A program made the position numbers and the translations under genes. DNA of 60,966 nt, from positions 1 to 60,966 of the IMG/VR virus record IMGVR_UViG_3300017963_000051. One strand, 5' to 3'. Below, one piece after another: positions 53,700 to 60,966 of the stretch (positions within the stretch are counted from its first letter, which is position 1; each line of letters begins with the position of its first letter). Source of the DNA: a virus. The notes under the pieces were generated by a model. The model ran no database searches. It saw only the letters and a program-made list of their open reading frames with translations, and had not been told where the DNA came from.

Positions 53700-54976
53700 C
53701 GATCTTCGCCACAGAGCTGGCGGAGGGGCTCGGGCTCGTGTTGCCCGACCCTGCCAAGCCGATCCTCTCCCTGGAGCCGTACTTCCGGGGGGCGTGGGGG
53801 TCGTCTGGCCTCGGCGATTTTGTGGACCCGTTCATGGACGTGGCCCGGACCGTCGGACAGCTTGTGGCTCAGCCGTTGGAGTTCGCGGCGGAGCTTCTCA
53901 CCATCATGGATGCGATTCCCGCGGAGGCGATTCCCTTTGCGGGGGCTACGATGAGTGTGGGGATCAACGCTTTCAAGTGGAAGCACGAGAGGGACGTGCG
54001 AGAGAGCCTTTTCGGGCTCGCTTTGGGCACGGGACGCCTTGCACAGCTTGGCGAAGATCCTGTGCCTGCATGGGCCAACGCGGTGGGCGTGCCGTCCTTC
54101 ATCGACTGCTCGGACATGAAGGACGCCCGTGCTCGGACGGTCGTCCCACCCCAGAAGATGCCCGCCCCCTGGCGCAACCCGGGGAGCTACTCCCAGCCCT
54201 CGGGCAACTGCGGGGCCGGCTATGCGGTGTGGTGCAACTTCGACCACTACCCGCACGGGAAGAAAAAGCCTGGAGCGGGTGGCAAGCGCTGTTCGGGGAA
54301 GGCAGACGTGTCGGCTCTCCTGTACCCGTACTGGACAGGAGCCCGCCCGCCAGGACCGGCACCGGCTTTCTTTGCGGAAGGCTCTTTCGAGCGTGAGCAT
54401 TTCGGCACGATCGACACGAACGCCGACATGCTCGCGGCGCAGTCGTACTACCTCGGCACGTGCTTTGGAAACTTCAGCGTCCGCATTTCGGACGTGGTCC
54501 GGATGCGAAACAACTTGCAGTCACGGGTCGGGAAGTACATCGAGATGCAGGTGGCCGACCCGGCGCAGAACTACGTCCTCACGGACGAGCGCTTGGCGGT
54601 GGGGATCACGATGTGCGATGCCTTCATCGCGGCCCGAGCCGCCTTCGTGCAGACGGATGAGGCGGTGGCGCTTTCGATGTCGCCCCCGCTGGCGGGACGG
54701 CTGGATCCGGATGCGAGGGCCGAGACGATGGCGTGGCTCGAAAAGAAGATCGCCAAGCCGAACGTGCCGGTGTTCGTGCCGGGGATCTCCGTGATCGGTC
54801 CGCAGACGCCTGACAATCAGCAGTACCAGGTCAGCGACGGCGAAGGCCCCTTCGTGGGCTACATCCCGGACCTGTCAGCGAAGATCGAAGCTCAAAACAC
54901 TAGCGATGGTGGCGGTGTGGGTGCCATCATGCTGCTCGCAGCGGGCGGGCTGATCTACACCCTCACGAGGAGATAG
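53696..54976 (+). CDS. C-terminally anchored virion protein (426 aa)
   Basis: GTG start coupled (GTGA). Residues 1-100 contain several moderately hydrophobic helices; the middle has a Cys/Pro/Trp-rich region (PWRNPGSYSQPSGNCGAGYA); the end is a membrane helix (GVGAIMLLAAGGLIYTLT) followed by RR. It is the largest protein of the operon and may be a vertex or membrane-shaping protein. The GAGGKRCSGK stretch is not a Walker motif. Confidence 0.55.
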   Translation: MTIFATELAEGLGLVLPDPAKPILSLEPYFRGAWGSSGLGDFVDPFMDVARTVGQLVAQPLEFAAELLTIMDAIPAEAIPFAGATMSVGINAFKWKHERDVRESLFGLALGTGRLAQLGEDPVPAWANAVGVPSFIDCSDMKDARARTVVPPQKMPAPWRNPGSYSQPSGNCGAGYAVWCNFDHYPHGKKKPGAGGKRCSGKADVSALLYPYWTGARPPGPAPAFFAEGSFEREHFGTIDTNADMLAAQSYYLGTCFGNFSVRISDVVRMRNNLQSRVGKYIEMQVADPAQNYVLTDERLAVGITMCDAFIAARAAFVQTDEAVALSMSPPLAGRLDPDARAETMAWLEKKIAKPNVPVFVPGISVIGPQTPDNQQYQVSDGEGPFVGYIPDLSAKIEAQNTSDGGGVGAIMLLAAGGLIYTLTRR

Positions 54977-54981
54977 CGAAC

Positions 54982-55908
54982 ATGAAGCGTGCAACGATGG
55001 GCGGAGTCTACCGGGCGTACCAGGAACGCAAGGCGCGAGAGCAGGGACGCATGGGCGCCCCTGAAGGTGCTCTCGATGCCGTGCTCGAAGGAGCGCCCCC
55101 GGCGTGCCTGAACGTGGACCCCTGGAGCGGGAGCTTCACTGTCCGCTACGGCGGCCACGAGGCAATCGTCGAGGGGATGCTCTCGGGCTCGCAGTTCTTC
55201 GGGTGGGTTCCTGACGACTCGCAGGGCTTTTGGGACACCGCCACGAAGTACGCATGGGAGCAGACCCAGAAGTACATCAACGGTCTGAGCAACGCGATGC
55301 CGATGCCGTACATCGACAATGGTCGCGTCGCGGAGATCGTGCAGGCAGCGGCCGACGAGCGCTGGAACCTGACCCAGATGGTGTACGGGTTTGCGAACCC
55401 ACGATGGGAGCCGACCGAGGAGTTCGCGTTCCGCAAGGGGATGGCGCGGCTCGGGCAGCTCATCGCCTGCGGGCGCTACGCGGCGGCCCTCTCGAACCTC
55501 GTGCAGCGCTACGCGGACAAGGGTAAGGGCGACGACTACCCCTTCGGGCTCGACCCGAAGACTCAGCTTGGGGTCGGACCGAAGGCGTTTCCGCCCCCGG
55601 TGAGCCCCGAGGACCCCATCATCATCCCGGACCCCGTCGTCGAGCTGCCGGGCAAGTTCACCCTCAAACCAGCACCTCCAGCGCCCCCGAAGACCCCGGT
55701 CGTGGACGCAAGCCGTTTTGGGATCACGGTGGGCCCCGGAGGAGCAGACACTTCGTTCGACCCGCAAGAGGAGGACAAGGAAGGTCCCTGGACGGGTGCA
55801 ACGGGCGAGACTGAAGAGAAGCCGCCCTACAAGGCAGATGCCGGGGGCATGATGTTCCTGGCCTTCCTCGCCGCGGCAGGGGTGGGCTACGTCGTCCTGA
55901 AGAAGTGA
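54982..55908 (+). CDS. C-terminally anchored virion protein (308 aa)
   Basis: A helical N-terminal domain (about 1-190), a long Pro-rich linker (PPPVSPEDPIIIPDPVVELP region) and a C-terminal membrane helix (GMMFLAFLAAAGVGYVVL) followed by KK. With the preceding gene it forms a pair anchored in opposite sense to the N-anchored set. Confidence 0.55.
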   Translation: MKRATMGGVYRAYQERKAREQGRMGAPEGALDAVLEGAPPACLNVDPWSGSFTVRYGGHEAIVEGMLSGSQFFGWVPDDSQGFWDTATKYAWEQTQKYINGLSNAMPMPYIDNGRVAEIVQAAADERWNLTQMVYGFANPRWEPTEEFAFRKGMARLGQLIACGRYAAALSNLVQRYADKGKGDDYPFGLDPKTQLGVGPKAFPPPVSPEDPIIIPDPVVELPGKFTLKPAPPAPPKTPVVDASRFGITVGPGGADTSFDPQEEDKEGPWTGATGETEEKPPYKADAGGMMFLAFLAAAGVGYVVLKK

Positions 55909-55923
55909 TTTGAGGGTGTTGCC

Positions 55924-56103
55924 ATGCCGCTGAAGAAAGGGACCTCTCAGAAAGTCGTGAGCGCGAACATTCGCCAGCTCATGGCGGAGGGGTATCCGCA
56001 CAAACAGGCGGTGGCGATTGCCCTCGACACAAAGCGCAAGTCCGAGAAGAAGTGCAAAACCAAAGACGGCAAGCGGTACTGCTACGTCATCCTAGAAAGG
56101 TAG
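55924..56103 (+). CDS. Small basic protein, DUF6496-like (59 aa)
   Basis: GTSQKVVSANIRQLMAEGYP followed by HKQAVAIAL matches a small family common in phages and marine viral genomes that I know as DUF6496-like; no function is established. Here a CxxxxGKRYC tail is added. It often lies among structural genes, as it does here. Confidence 0.7.
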   Translation: MPLKKGTSQKVVSANIRQLMAEGYPHKQAVAIALDTKRKSEKKCKTKDGKRYCYVILER

Positions 56104-56107
56104 AATC

Positions 56108-56863
56108 ATGACCATCCCCAACACCCTCCCCGCACGCACGCCTGTTGGTTTTCGCCCTGTCGGTTGCTGCCCTCCCGACCTTGTGGTGGCGAGTATCGAC
56201 GGGCTCGCGTCTCCGATCGACGAGACCTTGCGCTTCGTTCAGTTTCCGCTCACGCCCGCGAACCCCATAGCGACGCTTGTGCTGTTCGGTCTGAACTTCG
56301 ACAGGCAGACGCAGATCAAGTTGCTGGCTCCTCCGGTGACGGTGCCCCCGCTGCCGCCGGTTCCCCCCAACACGCTCGCGCCTCCGACGCTGACCGAGGT
56401 TGCGCGGATTCTCCCGAATCTCGCAAACAACGAGGCGGGGCTGCTTTCGTTCTCCCTGGAGGCGACGCAGTTCCCCGCGCCGGGAGACGACCCCGAGGGG
56501 TGGGGGATTGCGGTGGTGAACAGTTGCGGCTGTTCTCAGGTCATCGGTTTGGTCCTGGTGGGCGAGGGTGCGGCGAGCTGTCCGGAACTGCTTTCGCTCT
56601 CACCGGGCCCGTACATCTCTGGGGCTCCGAGCGCTCTCATGACCCTGACGGGCGTTGCACTCGATGGGTCGTACACGCTCGACGTGACGAGTGCTGTCGG
56701 CGGCCCGATCCCGTTCTTCCCTGCGGGTCCTCCGGCTCCCGCGAGCTACGACATCTCGCTCGACCTCTCCCTGGTGCCCCAGGGGCCTGCCACTGTGACC
56801 TTGACGCCCACGGATCCCGGGTGTCCTCCGACGTCGCTTCCCTTCACCATCATCTCGGCATAA
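56108..56863 (+). CDS. Beta-rich protein with RTPxGFR start (251 aa)
   Basis: Starts MTIPNTLPARTPVGFRPVG, the motif shared with the 56874 and 57472 products. The rest is Pro/Thr/Val-rich, with strands resembling two Ig-like or jelly-roll units and two Cys (NSCGCSQ). Probably a spike or minor capsid component. Confidence 0.55.
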   Translation: MTIPNTLPARTPVGFRPVGCCPPDLVVASIDGLASPIDETLRFVQFPLTPANPIATLVLFGLNFDRQTQIKLLAPPVTVPPLPPVPPNTLAPPTLTEVARILPNLANNEAGLLSFSLEATQFPAPGDDPEGWGIAVVNSCGCSQVIGLVLVGEGAASCPELLSLSPGPYISGAPSALMTLTGVALDGSYTLDVTSAVGGPIPFFPAGPPAPASYDISLDLSLVPQGPATVTLTPTDPGCPPTSLPFTIISA

Positions 56864-56873
56864 GGGAAAGGCC

Positions 56874-57347
56874 ATGGGCATTCCGGGCAACGTCACAGTC
56901 CGCACTCCTGAAGGGATGCGCCAGATCGGCAACCAGCCGATCTACCTGCGCAGCTTCTACCAGGACGATCCGCCACGCCTGGGCTCCGGGACGTATGCTG
57001 AGAGCTTCCCGGTTCCCCAGAACTACGGGGCCCGCCTGTTCCGACTGGAGTACCTGTCGGTCCGGTGGGACTTCCCGTTCTCTGCGGGCGAGAGGGCCAG
57101 GATCCGTCTCTACCGCTACCGGAAGACGGGGGAGTTCGGAACCTTCTTCTATCAGCAGATGACGAACACGTTTGACGCTGACGATACGCGGGACTGGAGC
57201 TGGACGTACGACATCAGCGACCGGATCCGAAACGATTTTGAGTTGAACCCGATCACAGACTCCATCGCGGTGAGCAACGTGTACACTGCGGGGGGCACTC
57301 CGAGTGTCCGAGCGCTTCGCGTGGACTTCGGACTGAAGGTGGTGTGA
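56874..57347 (+). CDS. Beta-rich protein with RTPxGMR start (157 aa)
   Basis: Starts MGIPGNVTVRTPEGMRQIG. A compact beta protein (LFRLEYLSVRWDFPFSAGER, IAVSNVYTAGGTPSVRALRV) of a size that fits a single jelly roll. Likely a virion surface subunit. The next gene starts two bases after the stop. Confidence 0.55.
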   Translation: MGIPGNVTVRTPEGMRQIGNQPIYLRSFYQDDPPRLGSGTYAESFPVPQNYGARLFRLEYLSVRWDFPFSAGERARIRLYRYRKTGEFGTFFYQQMTNTFDADDTRDWSWTYDISDRIRNDFELNPITDSIAVSNVYTAGGTPSVRALRVDFGLKVV

Positions 57348-57349
57348 CG

Positions 57350-57475
57350 ATGGAACCGAAGAGAGAGAAACCCGTGTGGCCTCCCGCAACGACTCCGGAA
57401 GAGCAGAAGGCGGACGATGAGGGCGGCCGAGAGAAGGAAGAGCCGACCAAGCCAGCGGAGGGTGAGAGGCAGTGA
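57350..57475 (+). CDS. Small charged protein (41 aa)
   Basis: MEPKREKPVWPPATTPEEQK then a Glu/Lys-rich end; likely disordered. Its stop overlaps the GTG of the next gene (GTGA), which supports it. No function recognised. Confidence 0.45.
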   Translation: MEPKREKPVWPPATTPEEQKADDEGGREKEEPTKPAEGERQ

Positions 57476-58260
57476 GCACGCCAAAGACATTAGTCGCGCG
57501 CACTCCCGAGGGTTTTCGCGTTGTGGGACCGTCTGCACAGCCTGGTGGTGGGGGAGTGTCTCGGGACTTCTCTGTCAATGAGGCACAGGCTTACCTTACC
57601 TCCGAGCCAGAGCTGGTGTTGCGAACCTCAGCTCTCGCGCCCGGGGCTGGCGGCTACAACGGTGGAGGTGTTGGGAACAAGGCGATCTGGGGTGTGTGGG
57701 GGCTTGACGGGCTTCCTATCGCTCAGTTTCTCTCGGCGGAGCTTGTGTGGACGAATGTTGTGGGGCCCGCGGGGATCAACTACATCCCGGCGGAGCCCAC
57801 CACCGTTGCCACTCCGTACCTCAACTTCCTCGTGGACTTCGATCCACTCGGTGCCGGCGACATCCGGGTGTGTGTCATCTGCACCGATCAGCTCAACCCT
57901 GCGATCAACAACGCAGTCGGAACCCAGGCCAACAACGGATCGAACGAACTGACCTACTCATGGGACGGCAATACACAGGACGTCCTGATCGTCGGGGCAC
58001 CTCCGGCAGCCGTGCCGGGCGGAGTCGCACCGAACGTGTCCGTCGGTCCCGGTTGGTTTGAAAACAGCTACACCTGGCAGGCTCTGGTAGCCGCCAATCC
58101 TAGTGCCGTGCTTGTGGATGCGTACAGCGGCGACGGTGGACTTCCTGCGGGAGCGATCACTCCGGCGTTCATGGTGATCTCCGGAGACAGCAATGCGCAG
58201 ATCAAGCAGGGCAAGCGCATCCTTTCCCTCGACGCCAATGGCATTGATGGGCTCGCGTAG
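57472..58260 (+). CDS. Beta-rich protein with RTPxGFR start (262 aa)
   Basis: GTG start coupled to the 41-residue gene. Starts MSTPKTLVARTPEGFRVVG, the third member of this N-terminal motif group. The body is beta-rich (PYLNFLVDFDPLGAGDIRVC, ELTYSWDGNTQDVLIVGAPP). Probably a spike or decoration protein that docks through the shared N-terminus. Confidence 0.55.
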   Translation: MSTPKTLVARTPEGFRVVGPSAQPGGGGVSRDFSVNEAQAYLTSEPELVLRTSALAPGAGGYNGGGVGNKAIWGVWGLDGLPIAQFLSAELVWTNVVGPAGINYIPAEPTTVATPYLNFLVDFDPLGAGDIRVCVICTDQLNPAINNAVGTQANNGSNELTYSWDGNTQDVLIVGAPPAAVPGGVAPNVSVGPGWFENSYTWQALVAANPSAVLVDAYSGDGGLPAGAITPAFMVISGDSNAQIKQGKRILSLDANGIDGLA

Positions 58261-58288
58261 TTTCACAAGGACACGAAAGACAATCACG

Positions 58289-59023
58289 ATGGGCACTCTT
58301 TTTTGGATCGCACTTGGAGCCGGCGGGCTCTTCCTTCTTGCAGGAGCCGGCAGCGCTTCGATCGCCGTGAGCGCGGACTGTTCGACGATCACGGTCCGTG
58401 GAGGTGAGGAAGCCTTGCGGAAGCTGCTGTCGGACAAGTCGGGACCGGCCATGCAGGGTCTCGCCGATGCGCTTGCGGAGACGGGAGTGCTGCCCACGGG
58501 CATGGAGACGTTCAACGCGATGTTCGCTCCCTTCGCGCCGGCTGGCTGTTCGAGCTTTCCACCGAACACGCAGGTCGATCTTGGTGGCGGCAATGTCGTC
58601 ACTCTCGGGGAGATCGCCTCGATGTGGGACGAGATGACGGGGGGCGTGCAGGACCAGATCAACGCGGCGGCTGAGGCTGCTGAGATGTCGGAGTCTGGCG
58701 AGTGGGATCCGGAGATCAACCTCCCCGAGTTCCCGGAGTTCCCGCTGCTCCCAGGAGTCAACGACGATGAGGTCCCGGAGCCTCCGAGCATGGGCCCGGT
58801 CGACCCGGGGGAGCCCCCGAGCATGGGCGGCAGGACCCCGCGCCTCGACGCGGCGGGGACGCTGTTCATGGCCCGCAAGGCTCGGATGGGCGGCGGGGGG
58901 TACTACGTCAAGCGCGGGGTGAAGACGCCCCGCTCGAAGGTCAAGGCTCTCGTCGGGGCTCGGGTGGTCCGTGCACCGCGAGATACCAGCGCCATGTTGC
59001 AGGGGGCACGGCGTAAGCGGTAG
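58289..59023 (+). CDS. N-terminally anchored protein (244 aa)
   Basis: LFWIALGAGGLFLLAGAGSA anchors the protein. Next come a helical domain with two cysteines, a Pro/Met-rich repeat (EPPSMGPVDPGEPPSMGG) and a basic C-terminus (RRKR end). Another membrane-bound virion candidate. Confidence 0.55.
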   Translation: MGTLFWIALGAGGLFLLAGAGSASIAVSADCSTITVRGGEEALRKLLSDKSGPAMQGLADALAETGVLPTGMETFNAMFAPFAPAGCSSFPPNTQVDLGGGNVVTLGEIASMWDEMTGGVQDQINAAAEAAEMSESGEWDPEINLPEFPEFPLLPGVNDDEVPEPPSMGPVDPGEPPSMGGRTPRLDAAGTLFMARKARMGGGGYYVKRGVKTPRSKVKALVGARVVRAPRDTSAMLQGARRKR

Positions 59024-59071
59024 AATCCCCCACGGTCACTACACGACGACCATTCAGAGGAGAAAGACATC

Positions 59072-59431
59072 ATGAGCGCAGATCAGATCAAGCCGGGCAA
59101 CCCCGGAATCACGGGCCGGGCTGCCGGCAATCAGACCATCGACGACGCCACCGTACCTGTGCAGAGCATCGGTAGCGGCACTCGCACGGTGCGTGCCGAC
59201 ACCACGGGCGGGAACATCCAGGCGGACCTTCCCAACGCGCAGGGCTACGCGGGCTCGTCCATCGCTCTCGACTACGTGGCGGGCGGCAACCAGCTCGTGC
59301 TCGCGGCGGCCAGCGGCAACACCATCCTCGGCCCATCGGGCACCTCGGGACCGTCCGAGACCTTGGCCGCGGACGGACTCTTCCTGCTCGTGCCCTTCGG
59401 CACCGAGTGGCGCGTCTTCGTCAGCGCCTAG
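59072..59431 (+). CDS. Gly-rich beta protein, end of virion operon (119 aa)
   Basis: Predicted short strands (TRTVRADTTGGNIQADLP, NQLVLAAASGNTILGPSG) with Gly/Ala/Ser turns, like the tail-spike or fiber-head domains of phages. GAGGAG precedes the ATG. The stop shares CTAG with the convergent gene. A receptor-binding role is possible. Confidence 0.55.
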   Translation: MSADQIKPGNPGITGRAAGNQTIDDATVPVQSIGSGTRTVRADTTGGNIQADLPNAQGYAGSSIALDYVAGGNQLVLAAASGNTILGPSGTSGPSETLAADGLFLLVPFGTEWRVFVSA

Positions 59432-59949
59432 TCGGCGTCCGGGAAGTCCCGGACATCGGTGTCGAAAGTGGCTTCGTCCTCCTCGGGGGTCGAAGCCATT
59501 TTCGCGTTCCGGGCCCGACGCTTGCGGCGGGTCTCGCCCTTTTGCTCGGCGTCGGCTCGTGCGGGGTGGTCGACGTACCAGGCAGCGAGGGCAACACTGG
59601 CGTTGTTCGAGAAGCTGCCGTCCGGCATGAGGTACTTCTCGGCGTCTTCGGCGGGGGCTTCCGGGTCCGGGTGTTGGTCGATCCACTTTCCGAGACCCTG
59701 GATGTCGCGGGGATAGTGGCCGAGGATGACGGCGAGCTTCGAGGCACGGGAGATCCACAGGCGAGCATCCTCACTCGGAGCGCTCTCGTCACGATTCGCA
59801 TCATCCTGCGACGAATCGTGTACTTCCGCCTCCGTGACCTCGAACGGCACGTCAGCGGACATTTCGCTCCCCTGGACGATGGCGAGTGCCGCCGCTTCGA
59901 GCTGGGCCGCTTGTGAGAGTAGCAACTGTGCGATGGGGTTTGCGGGCAT
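59428..59949 (-). CDS. Hypothetical acidic protein (173 aa)
   Basis: Helical N-terminus, an acidic disordered stretch, a central segment (LWISRASKLAVILGHYPRDI) and a Lys/Arg patch. ATG 59949 (MPANPIAQ) sits seven bases from a -10-like TATAGT, so the mRNA is probably almost leaderless; the longer frame to 60087 overlaps the divergent gene and is rejected. Confidence 0.55.
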   Translation of the reverse strand: MPANPIAQLLLSQAAQLEAAALAIVQGSEMSADVPFEVTEAEVHDSSQDDANRDESAPSEDARLWISRASKLAVILGHYPRDIQGLGKWIDQHPDPEAPAEDAEKYLMPDGSFSNNASVALAAWYVDHPARADAEQKGETRRKRRARNAKMASTPEEDEATFDTDVRDFPDAD

Positions 59950-59955
59950 GGCCCC

Positions 59956-59963
59956 ACTATACT
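59956..59963. promoter_or_regulatory. Shared -10 element of a bidirectional promoter
   Basis: ACTATACT gives TATACT on the plus strand and TATAGT on the minus strand, eight and six bases before the two divergent ATGs (59972 and 59949). No good -35 is seen in either direction, so an activator or extended contacts may be needed. Confidence 0.55.
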
Positions 59964-59971
59964 CGCCCGCT

Positions 59972-60742
59972 ATGCGATTCCTAGCTCGATTCGTGTTTCG
60001 CGCCTGGCTGTCCCAGCTTGCACAGGAAGACGTGGCAGAGGTGGAGCGGCTGGAGCGGGTTTCGGCCCCCGAGTACGTGGCCGCCATTGACCACGCCCTC
60101 GCCCGGGTCGACCCCCGAGGGGAGCACCCGGAGTGGCGGCCGATGCTGCTGCGCGTCTGTCGGCGAGAGGGCTGGTGCGGACGCTTCGGGCCCGTGGGCC
60201 GACATGAGATCGACGCATGGGCCGGCGTGGGGCGCTACGGGGCTGCTCTGGCTCGCGGCCACCTTGACCCCGTGGGGTGCCCGGAGCACCGTCTGAAGGA
60301 CTACAGCCAGGTGCGGGAGGACGTGGAGAGCTGGCCCGTCTCGAACGGCTGGTGGCGACGTCGCCGGGCTCGCGCCTTGGAGACCCTCGACGCCGCCCCT
60401 GTGGGCGCGTACGCGGCGGGTGACTTCTCGACCCGCGGCACTTTCGGCATGGCCGCGAGTCGCAACCTGCGGCGTCTGGGGCCGTGCACGCCGCCCGAGG
60501 CGATGGACGAGCCCGAGGGGGCGGCCCTGGTGGCGGCCCGGTACGTGGCGAGCTGTGGGCGGGACGGGGAGGCGTGCACGTGCGAGGACCACCTCCGACG
60601 GTGGGTCGGTGCGGGTCGGTGGGCCGGGCGGTCGTGGTGGGGGAAGGTGCGGACCTTGCGTCGCCAGTGTGGCGCGGTTTACGCATTTACCTGGGCCTTC
60701 GGTGAGCCGTTCGGCGAGGGCCGGTCGACTGAAGGGACATGA
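59972..60742 (+). CDS. Possible lysozyme-like peptidoglycan hydrolase (256 aa)
   Basis: The segment RVCRREGWCGRFGPVGRHEI (candidate acid E66), then WAGVGRYGAALARGHL, and later STRGTFGMAASRNLRRLGPC, is like the layout of transglycosylase-type proteins in which a Glu lies in a conserved helix and RGxxGL is in the core. Several paired cysteines suggest an exported or virion protein. Assignment is tentative. The stop overlaps the last gene. Confidence 0.45.
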   Translation: MRFLARFVFRAWLSQLAQEDVAEVERLERVSAPEYVAAIDHALARVDPRGEHPEWRPMLLRVCRREGWCGRFGPVGRHEIDAWAGVGRYGAALARGHLDPVGCPEHRLKDYSQVREDVESWPVSNGWWRRRRARALETLDAAPVGAYAAGDFSTRGTFGMAASRNLRRLGPCTPPEAMDEPEGAALVAARYVASCGRDGEACTCEDHLRRWVGAGRWAGRSWWGKVRTLRRQCGAVYAFTWAFGEPFGEGRSTEGT

Positions 60743-60954
60743 CCCCGAACATCGACCTCTCCGATCTCGACCACCTGAACCTGAGCCCGCGTGCCAGGAG
60801 GATCGCCCTACGGGCCCGTCTGCGCGGCTGGGCCGAGCGGGAGGGCCACACGGGCCTGCTCGCTCGCCTGGAGCGGGAGCACAAGTCCGCCACTCTCGAC
60901 GAGTGGACGGACGCGGATTTCGCGCGACTTGCAAAATCGGTTGTGAATAGGTAG
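60739..60954 (+). CDS. Small charged helical protein (71 aa)
   Basis: ATGA-coupled to the preceding gene. Highly charged helices (SPRARRIALRARLRGWAERE). Its last third is repeated at 1-111 because the circle was cut inside it. Function unknown. Confidence 0.6.
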   Translation: MTPNIDLSDLDHLNLSPRARRIALRARLRGWAEREGHTGLLARLEREHKSATLDEWTDADFARLAKSVVNR

Positions 60955-60966
60955 TCAGGTAGTCAC
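60844..60966. repeat. Right copy of 123-bp terminal direct repeat
   Basis: Identical to 1-123; see the left copy. It includes the end of the 71-residue gene and the TAGTCAGGTAGTCAC module that, in the circle, precedes the lipoprotein gene at 125. Confidence 0.95.

Noticed and set aside
54238-54305. GAGGKRCSGK stretch considered as a Walker A motif of a packaging ATPase
   Set aside because: Spacing does not fit GxxxxGK[ST], there is no preceding hydrophobic strand, and no Walker B follows.

Overview
This window looks like the complete, circular genome of a high-GC bacterial virus (or virus-plasmid) of about 60,843 bp. Its first 123 bases are repeated exactly as its last 123 bases, and the gene cut at the left edge is the end of the gene at the right edge. 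That is what a circular sequence written out linearly with an assembly overlap looks like. A bacterial host is inferred from several peptidoglycan hydrolases, sigma70-like promoters, GTG starts, lipoprotein signals and rho-independent terminators. I cannot name the host.

Layout. (1) 1-2.9 kb, plus strand: a lipoprotein, a Cys-motif protein, a SLOG-family protein and two DnaJ-type zinc-finger proteins. (2) 12.7-2.9 kb, minus strand: a long run of small, mostly unrecognised genes joined by 4-bp GTGA/ATGA overlaps, with a tyrosine recombinase, RusA-like resolvase, HNH endonuclease and a J-domain protein near its end. (3) 12.7-17.5 kb: a ParB-like gene and a set of short plus-strand genes, many preceded by a repeated TAGTCAGGTAGTCAC module or by duplicated hairpins. 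(4) 25.7-17.5 kb, minus strand: MT-A70 methyltransferase, two amidases, oligoribonuclease-like exonuclease, holin/spanin-like membrane proteins and several membrane-anchored virion-like proteins. (5) 25.8 kb: a ribbon-helix-helix regulator. (6) 41.7-26 kb, minus strand: replication genes (AEP primase-helicase fusion, PD-(D/E)XK nuclease, SF2 helicase, SSB-like protein, family A DNA polymerase) followed by a 1,841-residue polyvalent-type protein. (7) 41.7-44.6 kb: a probable structured RNA with promoter and terminator, a lipoprotein zincin, an unknown 473-residue protein and a divergent control region. (8) 44.6-59.4 kb, plus strand: one long operon that I read as the virion module. (9) 59.4-60.95 kb: a divergent pair plus a small terminal gene.

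The striking point is what the virion module contains and lacks. I see no terminase, portal, HK97-type capsid, tail tape measure, baseplate or packaging ATPase. Only two Walker A motifs are evident in the predicted proteins, and both belong to replication helicases. Instead there are at least fourteen proteins with one glycine/alanine/leucine-rich membrane segment, usually at the extreme N-terminus. There are also beta-rich proteins, two of which (273 and 301 residues) are candidate capsid subunits, several beta proteins sharing an N-terminal RTPxGFRxVG motif, and a transglycosylase and amidase that share one membrane-anchor module. The best inference is a tailless, membrane-containing virion of an undescribed type with an unusually large genome for that lifestyle.

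Regulation: a direct-repeat motif (TAGTCAGGTAGTC) recurs at about ten sites, almost all beside transcription starts, and one copy sits in the overlapping promoters of the ribbon-helix-helix gene, suggesting an autoregulated regulon. Several promoters place the -10 box only 6-9 bases from the start codon, so leaderless mRNAs are likely.
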